Of a stretch of 64,000 bases of DNA, positions 11,008 to 22,327 are shown in pieces. The position numbers were made by a program, and so were the translations under genes. The stretch spans positions 187,001 through 251,000 of the forward strand of contig JAOTON010001673.1 in NCBI GenBank assembly GCA_034440635.1. The letters are read 5' to 3'. Position 1 is the stretch's first letter, and each line of letters starts with the position of its first letter. The DNA comes from Lepas anatifera (taxonomy: Eukaryota > Arthropoda > Thecostraca > Lepadidae). The notes below the pieces were generated by a model, which was not told where the DNA came from, did not search any database, and worked only from the letters and a program-made list of their open reading frames with translations.

Positions 11008-13290
11008 GTGCTAGTGTCGGGGAAACTTCTGTTGCAGAAGATGTGCGCGGCTGATGTAGGCTGGGATGACCCCATTCCAGCTGGACTAGCTGCGGAGTGG
11101 AGAGACTGGATAAAACAGGCAGCATTGATGAACTCCGTACGTCTCGATAGAAATATTACAGGCCCGGCCGGAGAGGTGCTGAACTCTCAGCTACATATAT
11201 TTTCCGACGCGAGCGAGAAGGCTCATTGTGCCGTAGCATATATCAGGAGGGAGGTTTTAATTCAGGGAGGGGAAATTGTCACACATGTTGGATTCTTAAT
11301 GGCCAAGACGCGCATTAACCCGCAGCGTTTCGTTTCCGTGCCGAGGTTGGAAATCGCCGCCGCAGCCTTAGCGGTTAGGGTACGGCAGTTACTCGTGCGT
11401 GAGTTAAAAACGCCGTTCGATAGCATATATCATTGGACCGATTCTATGGTAGCTCTCATGAGTATTAGAAATAGGACTTCGCAATTCAAGACTTATGTAG
11501 CTAACCGGCTATCATACATTAGGGATGGGTCTAGCGTCTCAGAGTGGCATTACGTGCCCTCTAAGACAAATCCTGCCGACATAGGATCGCGTGGAGCCTC
11601 GGCGGATGACATACAGATATGGCTATCTGGCCCGCAGTTTCTGCGAGAGTCTAAGGAAGGCTGGCCGTTGGAACCGCCAGGAAACGTATCCCTACCAAAG
11701 GAGGAGGTAAAGGATAACATGCCCACCGCGGCCACTGTTATGACCGAGGCGACGGCATTGCCGTTTAGCAAGCTGATTGGCTATTTTTCATCGATGTATC
11801 GCTTAAAGAGGGCCGTGGGGTGGTATAGGCGATTTATGGAGGTCCTAAAAGGCGGAGATTTCAGGCGTTTTTGTATAGTTTCACGCAGAGGGTTGAGACA
11901 GAGGCAGCATATAGGACCGACAATGCTCACAGTAGATGATTTGGACAAGGCAGAAAAGTCTGTGTTGCAGTATGCTCAGAGGGAGTTGGAGGTGGCTGGC
12001 GGAGATCGCGATGGACCGGCCAGTGTCAATAAAGGTAGTCCATTGGCCCCGCTAAGGCCGTTATGGAAGGACGGGCTGCTAGTAGTCGGCGGTCGTCTCA
12101 GCGAGTCAGCGGTCGTATCTGACAACGCAAAACACCCGGTGATACTGCCGCGAAATCACCACGTATCTAGGTTGTTGATTTTAAACGCTCATTTGCTGGT
12201 AGGGCACTCGGGTCGTGACTCAACTCTTTGGAAACTTAGGGAAAGATACTGGATTTTAGGGGCAGCACCTAAGATAAAAAGGATGCTAAAAGCTTGTGTA
12301 ACCTGCCGAAAGGTTAATGCTCAACCTCAGACACAGCTGATGGGAAACCTACCGGCTGATCGCGTCACGCCAGGAGGCGCTGCGTTTGAAAGCTTGAGTT
12401 TGGACGCTTTCGGACCGATTCCGGTTAAAAATGGTCGTGTCGAGAAAAAACGATGGGGTTTAATAGCATGTTGCATGGTTACCAGGGCAGTACATATTGA
12501 GATCCTAAACACGATGGATACGGATTCATTGATCAATGCGATTCGTAGATTGGTGGCGAGACGTGGACCCGTGCGGCGAATATTTTCAGACAACGGCGGT
12601 AATATGACTAGTGGGGATAGAGAATTGAAGGAGGCTTTTCAGAGCTTAGATCGGGATTCTCTACAGAAGAAGGCCTTGGCACAAGGTATAGACTGGGTTT
12701 TCAGCCCGCCGACTGGGTCACATTTTATGGGTTCGGTCGAGCGTCAGATCCGATCTTTTCGGAAGATATGGAGGAGCATGGCATCTCAACAGCTTGTAAA
12801 TGATGAGTCTTTACATACACTGTTCTGTGAGGTAGAATCCATCATGAATAATCGGCCTCTGACATACATTTCGACAACCGACTGTGGTTTGGAACCGTTA
12901 ACTCCAGGGCATTTGTTATTCCTGCGCCGAGGGGCGCTTCCCGTGCCAGGGGTGTACGATCAATCTGATTCGTACTCACGTAAGAGATGGCGTCAAGTTC
13001 AGCATCTCGCTGATCAGTTTTGGATACGGTTGCGGAGGGAATTCTTACCAACATTACAAACGCGACAAAAATGGACACGTCCAGTGAGAAACCTACAAGT
13101 AGATGATATAGTGTTGATAGTTGGTCAGGATAGTGTACGGGGGCAGTGGCCATTAGGTAGGGTTTCTGAGGTCTTGCCTGGTAAGGATGGATTTGTTAGA
13201 AAGGTCATGGTGAAAACTAGCACCACTACTCTCCTCAGACCGGTCCATAAGCTGGTGCTTGTGCATTCCAGCCAGGATCTTGACTGGTGA
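11008..13290 (+). CDS. Bel/Pao RNase H-integrase part of polyprotein
   Basis: A 760-residue ORF in a different frame, continuing the upstream polyprotein; the first readable motif (FDPLGIVS type) lies just upstream of the nominal start near 10980. An RNase H-like domain begins with IFSDASEKAHCAVAY (~70). Integrase has the HHCC zinc domain (HLLVGHS, CVTCRK) and a DDE core: LSLDAFGP near residue 465, FSDNGG near 527 and GSVERQIRS near 577. The C-terminus (RQKWTRPVRNLQVDDIVLI...) is the DUF5641-type tail of Bel integrases. The listed start is only the first in-frame start codon after a stop; translation would depend on frame continuity with the upstream ORF. Confidence 0.93.
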   Translation: MLVSGKLLLQKMCAADVGWDDPIPAGLAAEWRDWIKQAALMNSVRLDRNITGPAGEVLNSQLHIFSDASEKAHCAVAYIRREVLIQGGEIVTHVGFLMAKTRINPQRFVSVPRLEIAAAALAVRVRQLLVRELKTPFDSIYHWTDSMVALMSIRNRTSQFKTYVANRLSYIRDGSSVSEWHYVPSKTNPADIGSRGASADDIQIWLSGPQFLRESKEGWPLEPPGNVSLPKEEVKDNMPTAATVMTEATALPFSKLIGYFSSMYRLKRAVGWYRRFMEVLKGGDFRRFCIVSRRGLRQRQHIGPTMLTVDDLDKAEKSVLQYAQRELEVAGGDRDGPASVNKGSPLAPLRPLWKDGLLVVGGRLSESAVVSDNAKHPVILPRNHHVSRLLILNAHLLVGHSGRDSTLWKLRERYWILGAAPKIKRMLKACVTCRKVNAQPQTQLMGNLPADRVTPGGAAFESLSLDAFGPIPVKNGRVEKKRWGLIACCMVTRAVHIEILNTMDTDSLINAIRRLVARRGPVRRIFSDNGGNMTSGDRELKEAFQSLDRDSLQKKALAQGIDWVFSPPTGSHFMGSVERQIRSFRKIWRSMASQQLVNDESLHTLFCEVESIMNNRPLTYISTTDCGLEPLTPGHLLFLRRGALPVPGVYDQSDSYSRKRWRQVQHLADQFWIRLRREFLPTLQTRQKWTRPVRNLQVDDIVLIVGQDSVRGQWPLGRVSEVLPGKDGFVRKVMVKTSTTTLLRPVHKLVLVHSSQDLDW

Positions 13291-13856
13291 ATAAGGGTTT
13301 GAACAATCATTAGTCGTCCAGTTAATGTTAGAAAACACCTAAGGTGTTGAGCGTTCTCAAGGAGGGACAGGCTTGGTCCCTACAGAGATAGTATGTTCCG
13401 TAGTAGGACAAGTTTGCTTTGGGCTCGGATATTAATCTAGTGTTTTTTTTATAAAGAAGAAAAAAAGCAACTTAAATATGTCATTTGTAAATAGCTCAGT
13501 ATTTAGTGATGGTTAGCACGGCGGTATGATATCCGTCGCTTCTTGGTGTGTTGCATAGGGCAACTAAAGTGTGTTGCGTGGGTCTGAGCCGTGGCAGGGG
13601 CGCTGTGTTGGTGGTTGGGTCCCGTGGCGGTCCTCCTAGGCATTAGAGGGATTGCTGACTTTCGCCCACAGTTGTTCTTAACGGATACGCTCATTCGTTT
13701 CGTAGGAGCATTTTTTTGTTTTTTTTTATTGCAGGTAGGAAGCGATAATTAGGAGTACGTAAATGAGGTTATATGGAATATAGATAAGGTTGATAGGGAA
13801 ATGGGTTGGGACTTTACAGGGATAACGCAGGTTCAAACGTAGTTTGAAGGGGGCAG
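13291..13856 (+). other. Bel/Pao 3' non-coding region and polypurine tract
   Basis: No ORF of interest. The purine-rich stretch GAAGGGGGCAG at 13846-13856 touches the 3' LTR and is the expected plus-strand primer. Confidence 0.65.
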
Positions 13857-15207
13857 TGTAATGGCTGTAAGCGAATATGGTTAGCCTGCGATATTTATGG
13901 GAGTGTTGGTAACACTGTATAACATTTGGACAGATACGGCCGACATCGCCACCTATTTGTGTGGGTTTGCGTTCGTCGGCAGAGACGGCGCTGATGGTAG
14001 ATCGCCACCTATCGGTGGGGCTTTGCATTGATTGGCGGACGGTCGTGGAATGTTCTAGAAGGAATCAGCTGAGGGTCAGAACTGTGTCACTTTGTTAAAA
14101 TTAAAATCTCGTAGATCGAGGCGCAAATAAAATGTGGATTAATCTGTAATGAAAGGTAATAAGATAAGGTATCGGCGAGAGATATAGGAGGCAGTGAATA
14201 CTGAGCCTGGAATTTAAGTTCGAAATGTTAAGTGGCAGTCAAGTAGCTCGTTCGGAATTCATGCGAAGGATTTGTTGTTGTTGTTTGTTGTCATTAGGAT
14301 ACAAAACCCCGTCTCGTTAACATGTAATTTTACGCCGCAAAAATGTAAGTAATTTCCTGCAAGGGTGATTATGCGTTTTAAGGGTTATAGATGAACCGAT
14401 TCTGCACTGATGATTATATATTTGGGAGGGGATTGTTGAAAGATTGATTGTAAATGATGGGATTTTAGTATGGCGCATGTCGTCGCAAATGCGCCATTGT
14501 CTGAACTGAGTGCAATTTGGTCCAGGATTCGGAGATAGCAGCAAATTATTGGAGTGTCGACCAGGGAGATGCAGATGAGTTGATTGGAGCCCAGTAAATA
14601 GGCGATCCGCCTTTTAACTAAATGGATTTAAAATGAAGCCGCCAACATTGTGGTAAGAGACTGCGGATTCGGGTAATGTGTTTTAATGTGCTATTGTGAA
14701 GTAATGTGCAGTATTTCTCGTTTGGTAGGTAGCTAATGATGAATATCGGTAAATTTCAAGGATTTAAATGTGAATATCAGGAAATGAGGGCCAGAATGTG
14801 AACAGATGTGGCTCGTCTAGAGGTATTTATAATAGTGGAGGCCACATAAGAGAGAAGAGGCCATGTAAACGAGATGTGGAGTCCATGATGGATTATGGTT
14901 TGGCAGTGTCGAGAGTGTGCGTTTCTGTACGCTGTTACGTCACCAATTGTTCCCCATTCCCCATATGTCCCCAATTCGTGCCCCATTCCCCATTTCATTC
15001 CCCATTTTTTAATAGTGCGAAGAGACTTTCTAATTCGATGTTTCTCTTCAGAAACAGCAGGTTTGGCAAGCAGATTCGGAATGCGGTTGGGCATGTGCTC
15101 AGACTAGAGCGTGCTACATGGAGGTGAACCAGTAATTCACCAGTTTTGGGCCGAATACACCTGCTAGTGATCACCAAAGGCATCTTTTACTGGACCAGTC
15201 AGCTACA
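13857..15207 (+). repeat. Bel/Pao 3' LTR
   Basis: 1351 bp, nearly identical to 5565-6909. An AATAAA lies at 14126-14131. It ends CAGCTACA and is followed by the CTGCG duplication. Confidence 0.95.
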
Positions 15208-15960
15208 CTGCGGTCCCAGCGCCAGGACCAGGTTTGGTCCTGGTGGGACTAAAGCCGGGACCAAAGGCTAGATGCCGGGACTGTGCCGGGACCAGAGCCA
15301 GTCTGGATCAAGCAAAATAGGTTTATTTACAGAATAAGGTGAGCAATCACTGACAACTAAGAAAAATGTGTCACTGGAATGATTAAAGCACGCCCTACAA
15401 AACTTTCAGCAACATTTTTTCTGCCGACCTACCGTTTCCAAAATATTCAATAAAATTGTTTCGTGCTTTTACACCACACGAAACTCTAGCACACCACCAC
15501 GCACATAGTAACTAGCTGCTGGAAGTGCATCACAATCATAGTGGTAGCATCGCCAGCCTCTTCTTACCCGGTGTCCTAACCAAACGGTCGCCAACCGTCG
15601 GCGAACGTCGGCATCAGTTGCAGAGCGGTAATTTTGGAGGTTTGGCCAGCAGAGGAAAGGTTCTTCTTTGGTAGCAATCTGGTAGCTCAAGCTGCGACAA
15701 ACTGTTGTTTACCAACAATCAAAACTTGGCTAGCATCAAGAACTATTAAAAGAATGATTTAAGAGAAAAAAGGGAATCATGTCCAGTTTCCATAGATTTT
15801 TCAGCATGAATTCAAATTTGAATTATTGTTCTAAATAGAGGTGAGACTTTTTGGTCCCGCCATCCCAGCGCCAGGACCAGATTTGGTTCCAGCGGGACTT
15901 AAGCCGGAACCAAAGGCTAGACGCCGGGACTGTGCCGGGACCAGAGCCAGTCTGGATAAA
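15208..15960 (+). repeat. GGACC-rich dispersed repeat, two direct copies
   Basis: 15208-15310 (joined in origin to 5541-5564) and 15838-15960 share a ~120-bp sequence full of short palindromic GGACCA / TGGTCC words: AGCGCCAGGACCAG, GGGACTAAAGCCGG, GCCGGGACCAGAGCC. The second copy is uninterrupted and serves as an empty-site reference for the Bel/Pao insertion. 15311-15837 between them shows no gene. Confidence 0.7.
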
Positions 15961-16647
15961 GAAAAATTCATGATAATGGTTCCAAATTTCATCTAAAACT
16001 AAGATAAGAGATAAAAATTAACTGTGACTTTCCAGCACATCATTGCCTCATTGATGCAATATTCCAGCTTTGGAAGATGAGAAAAGTTAGTTATTTGGGC
16101 TTAGGGGTGCACCAGCCTGGTAAGGCCATATAGCGCCCAGAAGATGAGAAAAGTATCAATTCAACTAGATGAAAGAGAAAAAAATGTTGCACACACACAG
16201 CACAGAACACAGCTCTCACTGTTTCATTCTTTGGAAACAACATTTTCAGATGTAATTCCTATTCCTTCACTTAATTATAAAGAATCTCAGTGACACAACC
16301 AAAATACAACCCAAAAATGGTGGGTACTGGGGTCAAAATCACCTTGAATTGAAGAAAAAACGTTTTTTGCATATAGATACTGGAAGGCATAAAAACAAAA
16401 GCTTGATTGAAGAGAGAATTCTGGAATTGGCGATTGGAAATGGCCATCCCTACCAACCCCACTGTTTCAATTGCCTTCTCTCTCTAAAAAAATACTCAAC
16501 AGTATTTCAAATTACCTACGTCTGTGCGTTATGTCGTGAATAAAACGTGAATTGGTTCAATTTAACAACAGTCAACTACCGCACCACGCTTCATTGTCGT
16601 AGACAACAAGAAGCGCCACTACTGTCTTTGAAGAAAAATTCAACCAG
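15961..16647. other. Stretch without recognisable feature
   Basis: AT-rich sequence with short ORFs only. I see no splice-supported coding signal, inverted repeat or second copy in the window. Confidence 0.4.
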
Positions 16648-17541
16648 GGCCCCATTTCATAAAAGGCGTAACTTATGCTTATAGCGTAGAAGTAGCATAA
16701 TGCAGCGTAGAAAGTGAATAATATACCACAATCTTGTTTCACAAAAAATGCAGCGTAAAATACAACTTCTTGTAAAGTTACGCTGCTCTAAACTATGCTG
16801 TACTGGAATTCAGCGTAGAATATTGCCAATATTGTTTCATATAGCAGACAACATGTACGTTGAATATGTAAAACACGCCTGAAAAGCTACGCAAGATATA
16901 GCAGCGTAACATTTATCAGACAATGAAGCAAAACATGAAAAATATATAATTTCTTATGGAATTCTGAATCTGAGGCAAAATTAGATATTGTAGTGAAGGA
17001 CAAAGTCATGAATGTAAAATAAACTTAAATGGAAGTGTGTGCAAGTTTTTCCTTGTACAGGTATAAAGTGCAAGTTGCACATGCCAAATTGAGCTAATAT
17101 GTAGAGTTCTACGGCCATTTGATATGCCAAAAATGTTGATAGCTATTGATGCAAATACACAGGAAAGCTGACATTGATTTTTACTTTGACTTTCTGCCGT
17201 TACTGTTATTTTACAGTCTAGCGAGGACAGAACCCTAGATAGGCTGACACTGAAAAAGTGTTATATGGAGTCTATGGAGGGTAAAAATTCAATTTAAGGT
17301 ATCTGACGCCAACAAAATCCAAGTATCTCTACTGAGGCCTCTGGCGAAAATGATGTACAGGTACCTAGGTACCTAAGTACCAGCATCTTGATCTTGTTAT
17401 TCTTATAAGATGTGTACTCACTCTTCCTTTCCCAGTTTCACGAAATTATAAGGTTCACAGACCTTTCACGGTTCACTCATGATAAGTGAACACAATTCAC
17501 CTAAGATTCTACTGAACTACACTCGCACAAGACAATAACCT
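16648..17541 (-). mobile_element. Truncated GGGCCCC-ended DNA transposon copy
   Basis: Starts GGGCCCCATTTCATAAA and matches the reverse complement of 44887 down to about 43990 with the same order of landmarks (AGCGTAGAAGTAGCAT, TCACGAAATTATAAGG, AGACCTTTCACGG). It stops abruptly where the 312-bp tandem array starts at 17542, and its other terminus is not seen after the array. Confidence 0.75.
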
Positions 17542-19102
17542 TAGCCCTGTTCCAGCTGTCACCACAGTTTTGTCAGCATGACCTCTAGCCTCTCCTCCAG
17601 AAAAGTAACATCAGCGCCGTAACCGCCTCTTGTGTGTGCTAAGCGAAGGGAAATTAAACCTTTATACCATTAAAAAATATTACGCTGCCACTTCGTGCAC
17701 TGACGGTTTTTCACCAGCACAAACCAGCAGGCCGTCAGCCCGTAAAACCTCTAGAACTAGTTCCCGGGGAGAGGCTACAGTCCTGTGACGTAGGCGCAAC
17801 GCGGCCCGCTGATTGGTGCTGACAAACTCTGCTGACAGCTGGAACAGGGCTAATAGCCCTGTTCCACCTGTCAGCACAGTTTTGCCAGCAGCACCTCTAA
17901 CCTCTCCTCCAGAAAAGTAACATCAGTGCCATAATCGCCTCTTTTTTGTGCTAAGCAAAGGGAACTTAATCCTTTATTCCATTAAAAAAATATTAGGCTG
18001 CCGCTTCGTGCACTTACTATTTTTCATCAGCGCAAACAGCAGGCCATCAGCCCGTAAAACCTCTAGAACTAGTTCCCGGGGAGAGGCTACAATCCTGTGA
18101 CGTAGGCGCAACGCGGCCCGCTGATTGGTGCTGACAAAACTGTGCTGACAGCTGGAACAGGGCTAATAGCCCTGTTCCAGCTGTGAGCACAGTTTTGTCA
18201 GCAGGACCTCTAACCTCTCCTCCAGAAAATTAACATCAGCGCCATAATCGCCTCTTGTTTGTGCTAAGCAACGGGAACTCAAACTTTTACACCATTAAAA
18301 AATATTAGACTGCCACTTCGTGCACTTACTATTTTTCATCAGCGCAAACAGCAGGCCGTCAGCCCGTAAAACCTCTAGAGTCAGTTCCCGGGGAGAGGCT
18401 ACAGCCCTGTGACGTAGGCGCAACACGGCCCGCTGATTGGTGCTGACAAAACTCTGCTGACAGCTGGAACAGGGCTAATAGCCCTGTTCCAGCTGTGAGC
18501 ACAGTTTTGTCAGCAGGACCTCTAACCTCTCCTCCAGAAAAGTAACATCAGCGCCATAATTGCCTCTTGTTTGTGCTAAGCAAAGGGAACTCAAACCTTT
18601 ACACCATTAAAAAATATTAGACTGTCATTTCGTGCACTTACTATTTTTCATCAGCGCAAACAGCAGGCTATCAGCCCGTAAAACCTCCAGAACTAGTTCC
18701 CGGGGAGAGGCTACAGCCCTGTGACGTAGGCGCAACGCGGCCCGCTGATTGGTGCTGACAAAACTCTGCTGACAGGTGGAACAGGGCTAATAGCCCTGTT
18801 CCAGCTGTCAGCACAGTTTTGTCAGCAGGACCTCTAAACTCTCCTCCAGAAAAGTAACATCAGCGCCATAATCGCCTCTTGTTTGTTCTAAGCAAAGGGA
18901 ACTCAAACCTTTAAACCATTAAAAAATATTAGGCTGCACTTCGTGCACTTACGGTTTTTCATCAGCACAAACAGCAGGCCGTCAGCCCGTAAAACCTCTA
19001 GAACTAGTTCCCGGGGAGAGGCTACAATCCTGTGACGTAGGCGCAACGCGGCCCGCTGATTGGTGCTGACAAAACTGTGCTGACAGGTGGAACAGGGCTA
19101 AT
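17542..19102. repeat. Five tandem copies of a 312-bp MITE
   Basis: Units start at 17542, 17854, 18167, 18479 and 18791 (spacing 312-313). Each unit begins CCCTGTTCCAGCTGTCAG and ends with its inverse CTGACAGCTGGAACAGGG, giving inverted repeats of about 34 bp, so every unit is itself a complete inverted-repeat element. All four junctions read GGGCTAATAGCCC. Units carry the conserved interior words TTCCCGGGGAGAGGCTACA and GACGTAGGCGCAACGCGG. No coding capacity. Flanking TA on both sides would suit a Tc1/mariner-type insertion of the founder. Confidence 0.9.
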
Positions 19103-19429
19103 GCCTCTCGAAGGTTTTCTTTCCATGGTAAAGTTTTCTAAGCGCGGTGAGCCAAGTGTTTATTGCCGCACAAACCTGCGCCATGGATGATATCTCCAGC
19201 CTTGCGCAGTTGACAGGAAAGCGCATTTCTAGTGATGGATAATGGTTTGGAATTGTGTGGAATTGCTTCACCCCGACGCACCATCATGCGTGGGGCATAA
19301 ACTTCGCCGTCGAAGGGGTAAAACCGGGGCGGAGCTTGGGGCAAGATTCGGGCAATGATTGGAGGGCTTTGCCCCTGTTTGGAAAGCTGGCCACCAGAGC
19401 GGAACGAGTCCAGTGGCGCACTCAGCAGC

Positions 19430-19526
19430 ACAAGGAACGGTATACTGTTGCATACATAAACGGTTTACCGTTGCACAAGGAACGGTATACCGTTGCTGTC
19501 CCTGGATGTATACATCCAGGGACAGC
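19430..19526. repeat. Palindrome cluster
   Basis: Two copies of ACAAGGAACGGTATAC with palindromic AACGGTATACCGTT and AACGGTTTACCGTT words, then a perfect 32-bp palindrome at 19495-19526 centred between 19510 and 19511 (left arm GCTGTCCCTGGATGTA). Confidence 0.85.
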
Positions 19527-20512
19527 GGATTCCACTTTTGAGAGGGTGTGCAATGTTTTCGGGAGGGGCGCCTTCCTTCCAGGAAGGGGGGCCTTTGCTA
19601 TCCAGAGAGGGTACCTTTTCTCTGTGTGTGTGTGGGGGAAGGGGTGGCTTTTGCTGTCCAGGGGCTCCTGTTCTAAACAGAGGGTGCCTACGCCATCCAG
19701 TGATGCCTTTAAAGGCCTTTAAGAGCAATTACTCTTCTTGGGGGCACCTCTCGCAGTCCAGGACGCACCTCAACTGTTCAGGGTGCGCCTTTGCTATCCA
19801 ATGGCACTCCTTTTATCCAGAGGCTGCGCCTTTGCTTTCCAGAGGAGGCTCCTTTTCTTTGGGGGGGGTGTTTTTGCTTCCAAGGGGTGCCTTCCCTCGG
19901 GGGGCGCCTTTCCATCCAACCGGCACCTATGCTGTCCAGGGGTGATTTTGCTCTGTGGGGGCGGGTTGCCTTTTGCTGTCCATGCCTCTGACGTCCAGGT
20001 GGCGCCTATGCTATCCAGAGGAGTCGCCTTTGCTCTGTGGGGGGGGCGCCTGTGCTAACCAGGGGGCGCCTATCCTAACCAGGTGCGCCGTTACTCTTCT
20101 AAGTGGGATGCCTTTTTCTGTCCAGGGGCGCCTCTGCTGTCCAGGGGGTGCCTTTACTGTCAAAGGGCGCTTATATATGTTATCCAGATGGGACACCTTT
20201 TCTCGCCAAGGGGAGGGGTTGCTCTCTATGGGTCGGTTTTGATGTCAGGAAGGGACTGTCGTTCATATTTTAAAGTGTATTTTATTTTACACGGAGGATC
20301 TTACCTCTTCAAGTAGGTGGTGTTTAGGTCTGATTTCCCATAACCGGTCGGGGGCACCGACAAAATCCGGGGCGGGGGGCCTCACCGGACCAAATAAAAA
20401 GCCGGGTTTGCAAAAAGATGCTGTTGCACACCCTCAATATTTTCTTGATGTGAACTGCACAACCTGCCCCCCCGGAATCCGCCGTCCCTGGGTACATCCC
20501 AGTGTATAACCT
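19527..20512. repeat. GC-rich minisatellite between inverted flanks
   Basis: From about 19555 to 20230 the sequence is a run of degenerate ~20-30-bp units of the type GGGGGCGCCTTTGCTGTCCAG. Outside it, AGCGGATTCC...GAGGGTGTGCAA (19523-19552) recurs inverted at about 20425-20490 (TTGCACACCCTC...GGAATCCGCCGT), followed by TCCCTGGGTACATCCC. The whole could be an inverted-repeat element whose interior is the minisatellite. Several long overlapping ORFs here are products of repeat periodicity, not genes. Confidence 0.6.
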
Positions 20513-20600
20513 CACACGTGTGAGCTCGACATTTATTCAAATCCTCGGCATATGCATGTGATGTTGCGCACCTGCCAGTAACAATTCAAATTAGATAGAC

Positions 20601-20866
20601 CAGGGGCGTAGCCAAGGGAGAGGGGCGACAGGGACAGCCGCCCCCGCCCCCCCGAGGGCACGGGCCGCGCGAAGCGCGGCTCGTCTGCATTATGCTCTGT
20701 GGCCAAATTTCAAATTTCGCACCAGACAGGGCCCTCTTAAGCCTTCTTCAGCACTCTGTTCTGTAACAAGCAGGGCCCTTTTTACCCATCAAAGCCCTTT
20801 TGGTGCTGTCGCAGAGACCCTTTTCGGGGAGCCGTCCCCCTGAGCAAAACCCTGGCTACGCCCCCG
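20601..20866. mobile_element. hAT-like MITE, CAGGGGCGTAGCC ends
   Basis: Starts CAGGGGCGTAGCCAAGGG and ends CCTGGCTACGCCCCCG. Flanks AGATAGAC / GATAAGAC are a possible imperfect 8-bp duplication. The interior has C-rich and G-rich blocks and no ORF of interest. Confidence 0.75.
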
Positions 20867-21054
20867 GATAAGACCACCTTACTCAACGCTACAAAGCTGA
20901 GTTAAGCTCATGGCCATGCTCGCGAGAAACCAATCAATTTTAGACAAATGTATATTGACTGCAGCCAAGTTCAAAGCTTTGGCTTTGCCTACTCATTATT
21001 TCACAGCCCTGCGCATATTTATCAACCCAGCAGTGATGTTGCTAGCTGACATGC
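20867..21054 (+). repeat. Partial ~355-bp satellite monomer
   Basis: Matches the monomers after 26355: TTACTCAAC..ACAAAGCTGAG, TTTAGACAAATG, GGCTTTGCC, ATCAACCCAGCAGTGATGTTGC. The left end of the array as far as this window shows, cut on the right by the TTAA element at 21055. Confidence 0.75.
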
Positions 21055-21730
21055 TTAACACGCGCATTGACGGGGGTCTAAGCCACCTTCGCTTTGACGG
21101 GGGGTACCATCCCCCTCTAAGATCTCGAGAACCACGGTAGGAAGCGAAAAACAGTAAACGGCGTTGGGTGAGCCCATCTACTTCTCCATCGAAAATATTT
21201 GTACCATTGTTTTTGTCACGTCACATTTAAGGTCACGAGGATCAAAACATGCCGTCATAGGGATAGCATGCAAATGAAGGTTTTCGGCTATCACATCTGA
21301 ACAATTAAAGATGGAGCAAAACAACTTGACCTGTATGAATCCTCGCAGCAAGCGGAATCGAATGATATATAATTTGGCATTACTAGGTCAAATCAAGGAT
21401 TTGACCTAACCTGCAGGGGTCTAAAAAGTGAGCTTGTGGTCGCCGACTAAAATCCAAGCTTCTTCGATGGTCGCCGAACCTAATACTACATGTATTACAA
21501 AATCGGTCTTAAAAGTGGTATAAATATGGCTATAGGGAAGCACTGGCGAATGCAAGGGGAAGGTTCCGATAAAATATAGATATAAAAACCTAGAAAATAT
21601 AGATCGGGTTCCTCGATATCGATGACCTAAGCCAGAATCAAGTCATTACCTAAGTGATTTCATGAGATTATAATTCAGTATTAAAATCAAAGTTATGATC
21701 TGAAAGCAACAAAATTATACATGCTGGCCC

Positions 21731-21792
21731 TTAACCCTTGCCCCGGTGACCAGCATGAATCACCATGAACCCCCCTGGTGGGAGGGGGTTAA
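21731..21792. mobile_element. Tiny TTAA-bounded remnant
   Basis: TTAACCCTTGCCCCGGTG at the left and an end reading TTAACCCCCTCCCACCAG on the other strand, both resembling the termini of the 30476-31498 element. Probably an internal-deletion derivative of that family. Confidence 0.45.
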
Positions 21793-22327
21793 AAATAACA
21801 CCCTCGATCTCGGAAACAAAGAAAGATAGAAGCGGAAAAGGCGATCGAAAGGTCATCGGAAATGCAATCGGCGTTACTCCCGGAATTTTTGCGGAAGGTC
21901 AATACTGTGGTCACCAGAGGGGAATACTTCATATACGTCAAAATGTATCAAATGCAGTGCTCTATAAAACCTTGCTTATCTCCGTACGCAAAATAGCCGG
22001 AACCACTTTCTCAACGCTATTCGACAGAGCCGGACCAGCTCTTTCACTAAGGCAACATCCATTTTCAAATCGGTTCAAAGGCTAGGGCGCAACAGGACAC
22101 TGAATATTGAGGATGTTATCAGGTAGCTTCAAGTTATAATAGGAAGAACGCTCGCATTGGGCATGATATGTCGGACCTAAAAGCCAATGTTGGATAGTGA
22201 TCAGTCATTTATACGCACTACGCAGTAATGAATACGTATCGATAGTGCCCACTAATTTTAGGCTAAGTCTGTTTGGAGGTCAATCGAGGTCAATTATGAT
22301 ACACTGCCCGTACACAAGGGCAATTAA

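Larger units (their letters stand above)
5565..15207 (+). mobile_element. Full-length Bel/Pao LTR retrotransposon
   Basis: A 9.6-kb element with LTRs 5565-6909 and 13857-15207, both TG...CA, and a perfect 5-bp target duplication CTGCG (5560-5564, 15208-15212). Internal order is leader, Gag (SAP-like domain, DUF1759-type region, zinc knuckles), DUF1758-type protease, RT with YVDD, RNase H, integrase and a DUF5641-type tail, as in the Bel/Pao superfamily. LTRs differ by about three substitutions and four 1-2-base indels by eye, so insertion is recent. The polyprotein is split by one frameshift near 10931, so this exact copy is probably not autonomous. Confidence 0.95.

Noticed and set aside
10925..11010. 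Programmed frameshift between two Bel/Pao ORFs
   Set aside because: Bel/Pao normally uses a single ORF and the break lies inside RT-connection sequence, not at a gag-pol border; mutation or sequencing error is more likely.
19255..20316. Several overlapping plus- and minus-strand ORFs of 60-155 codons
   Set aside because: They lie in a GC-rich minisatellite; long stop-free frames follow from the repeat unit, with no motif or splice support.
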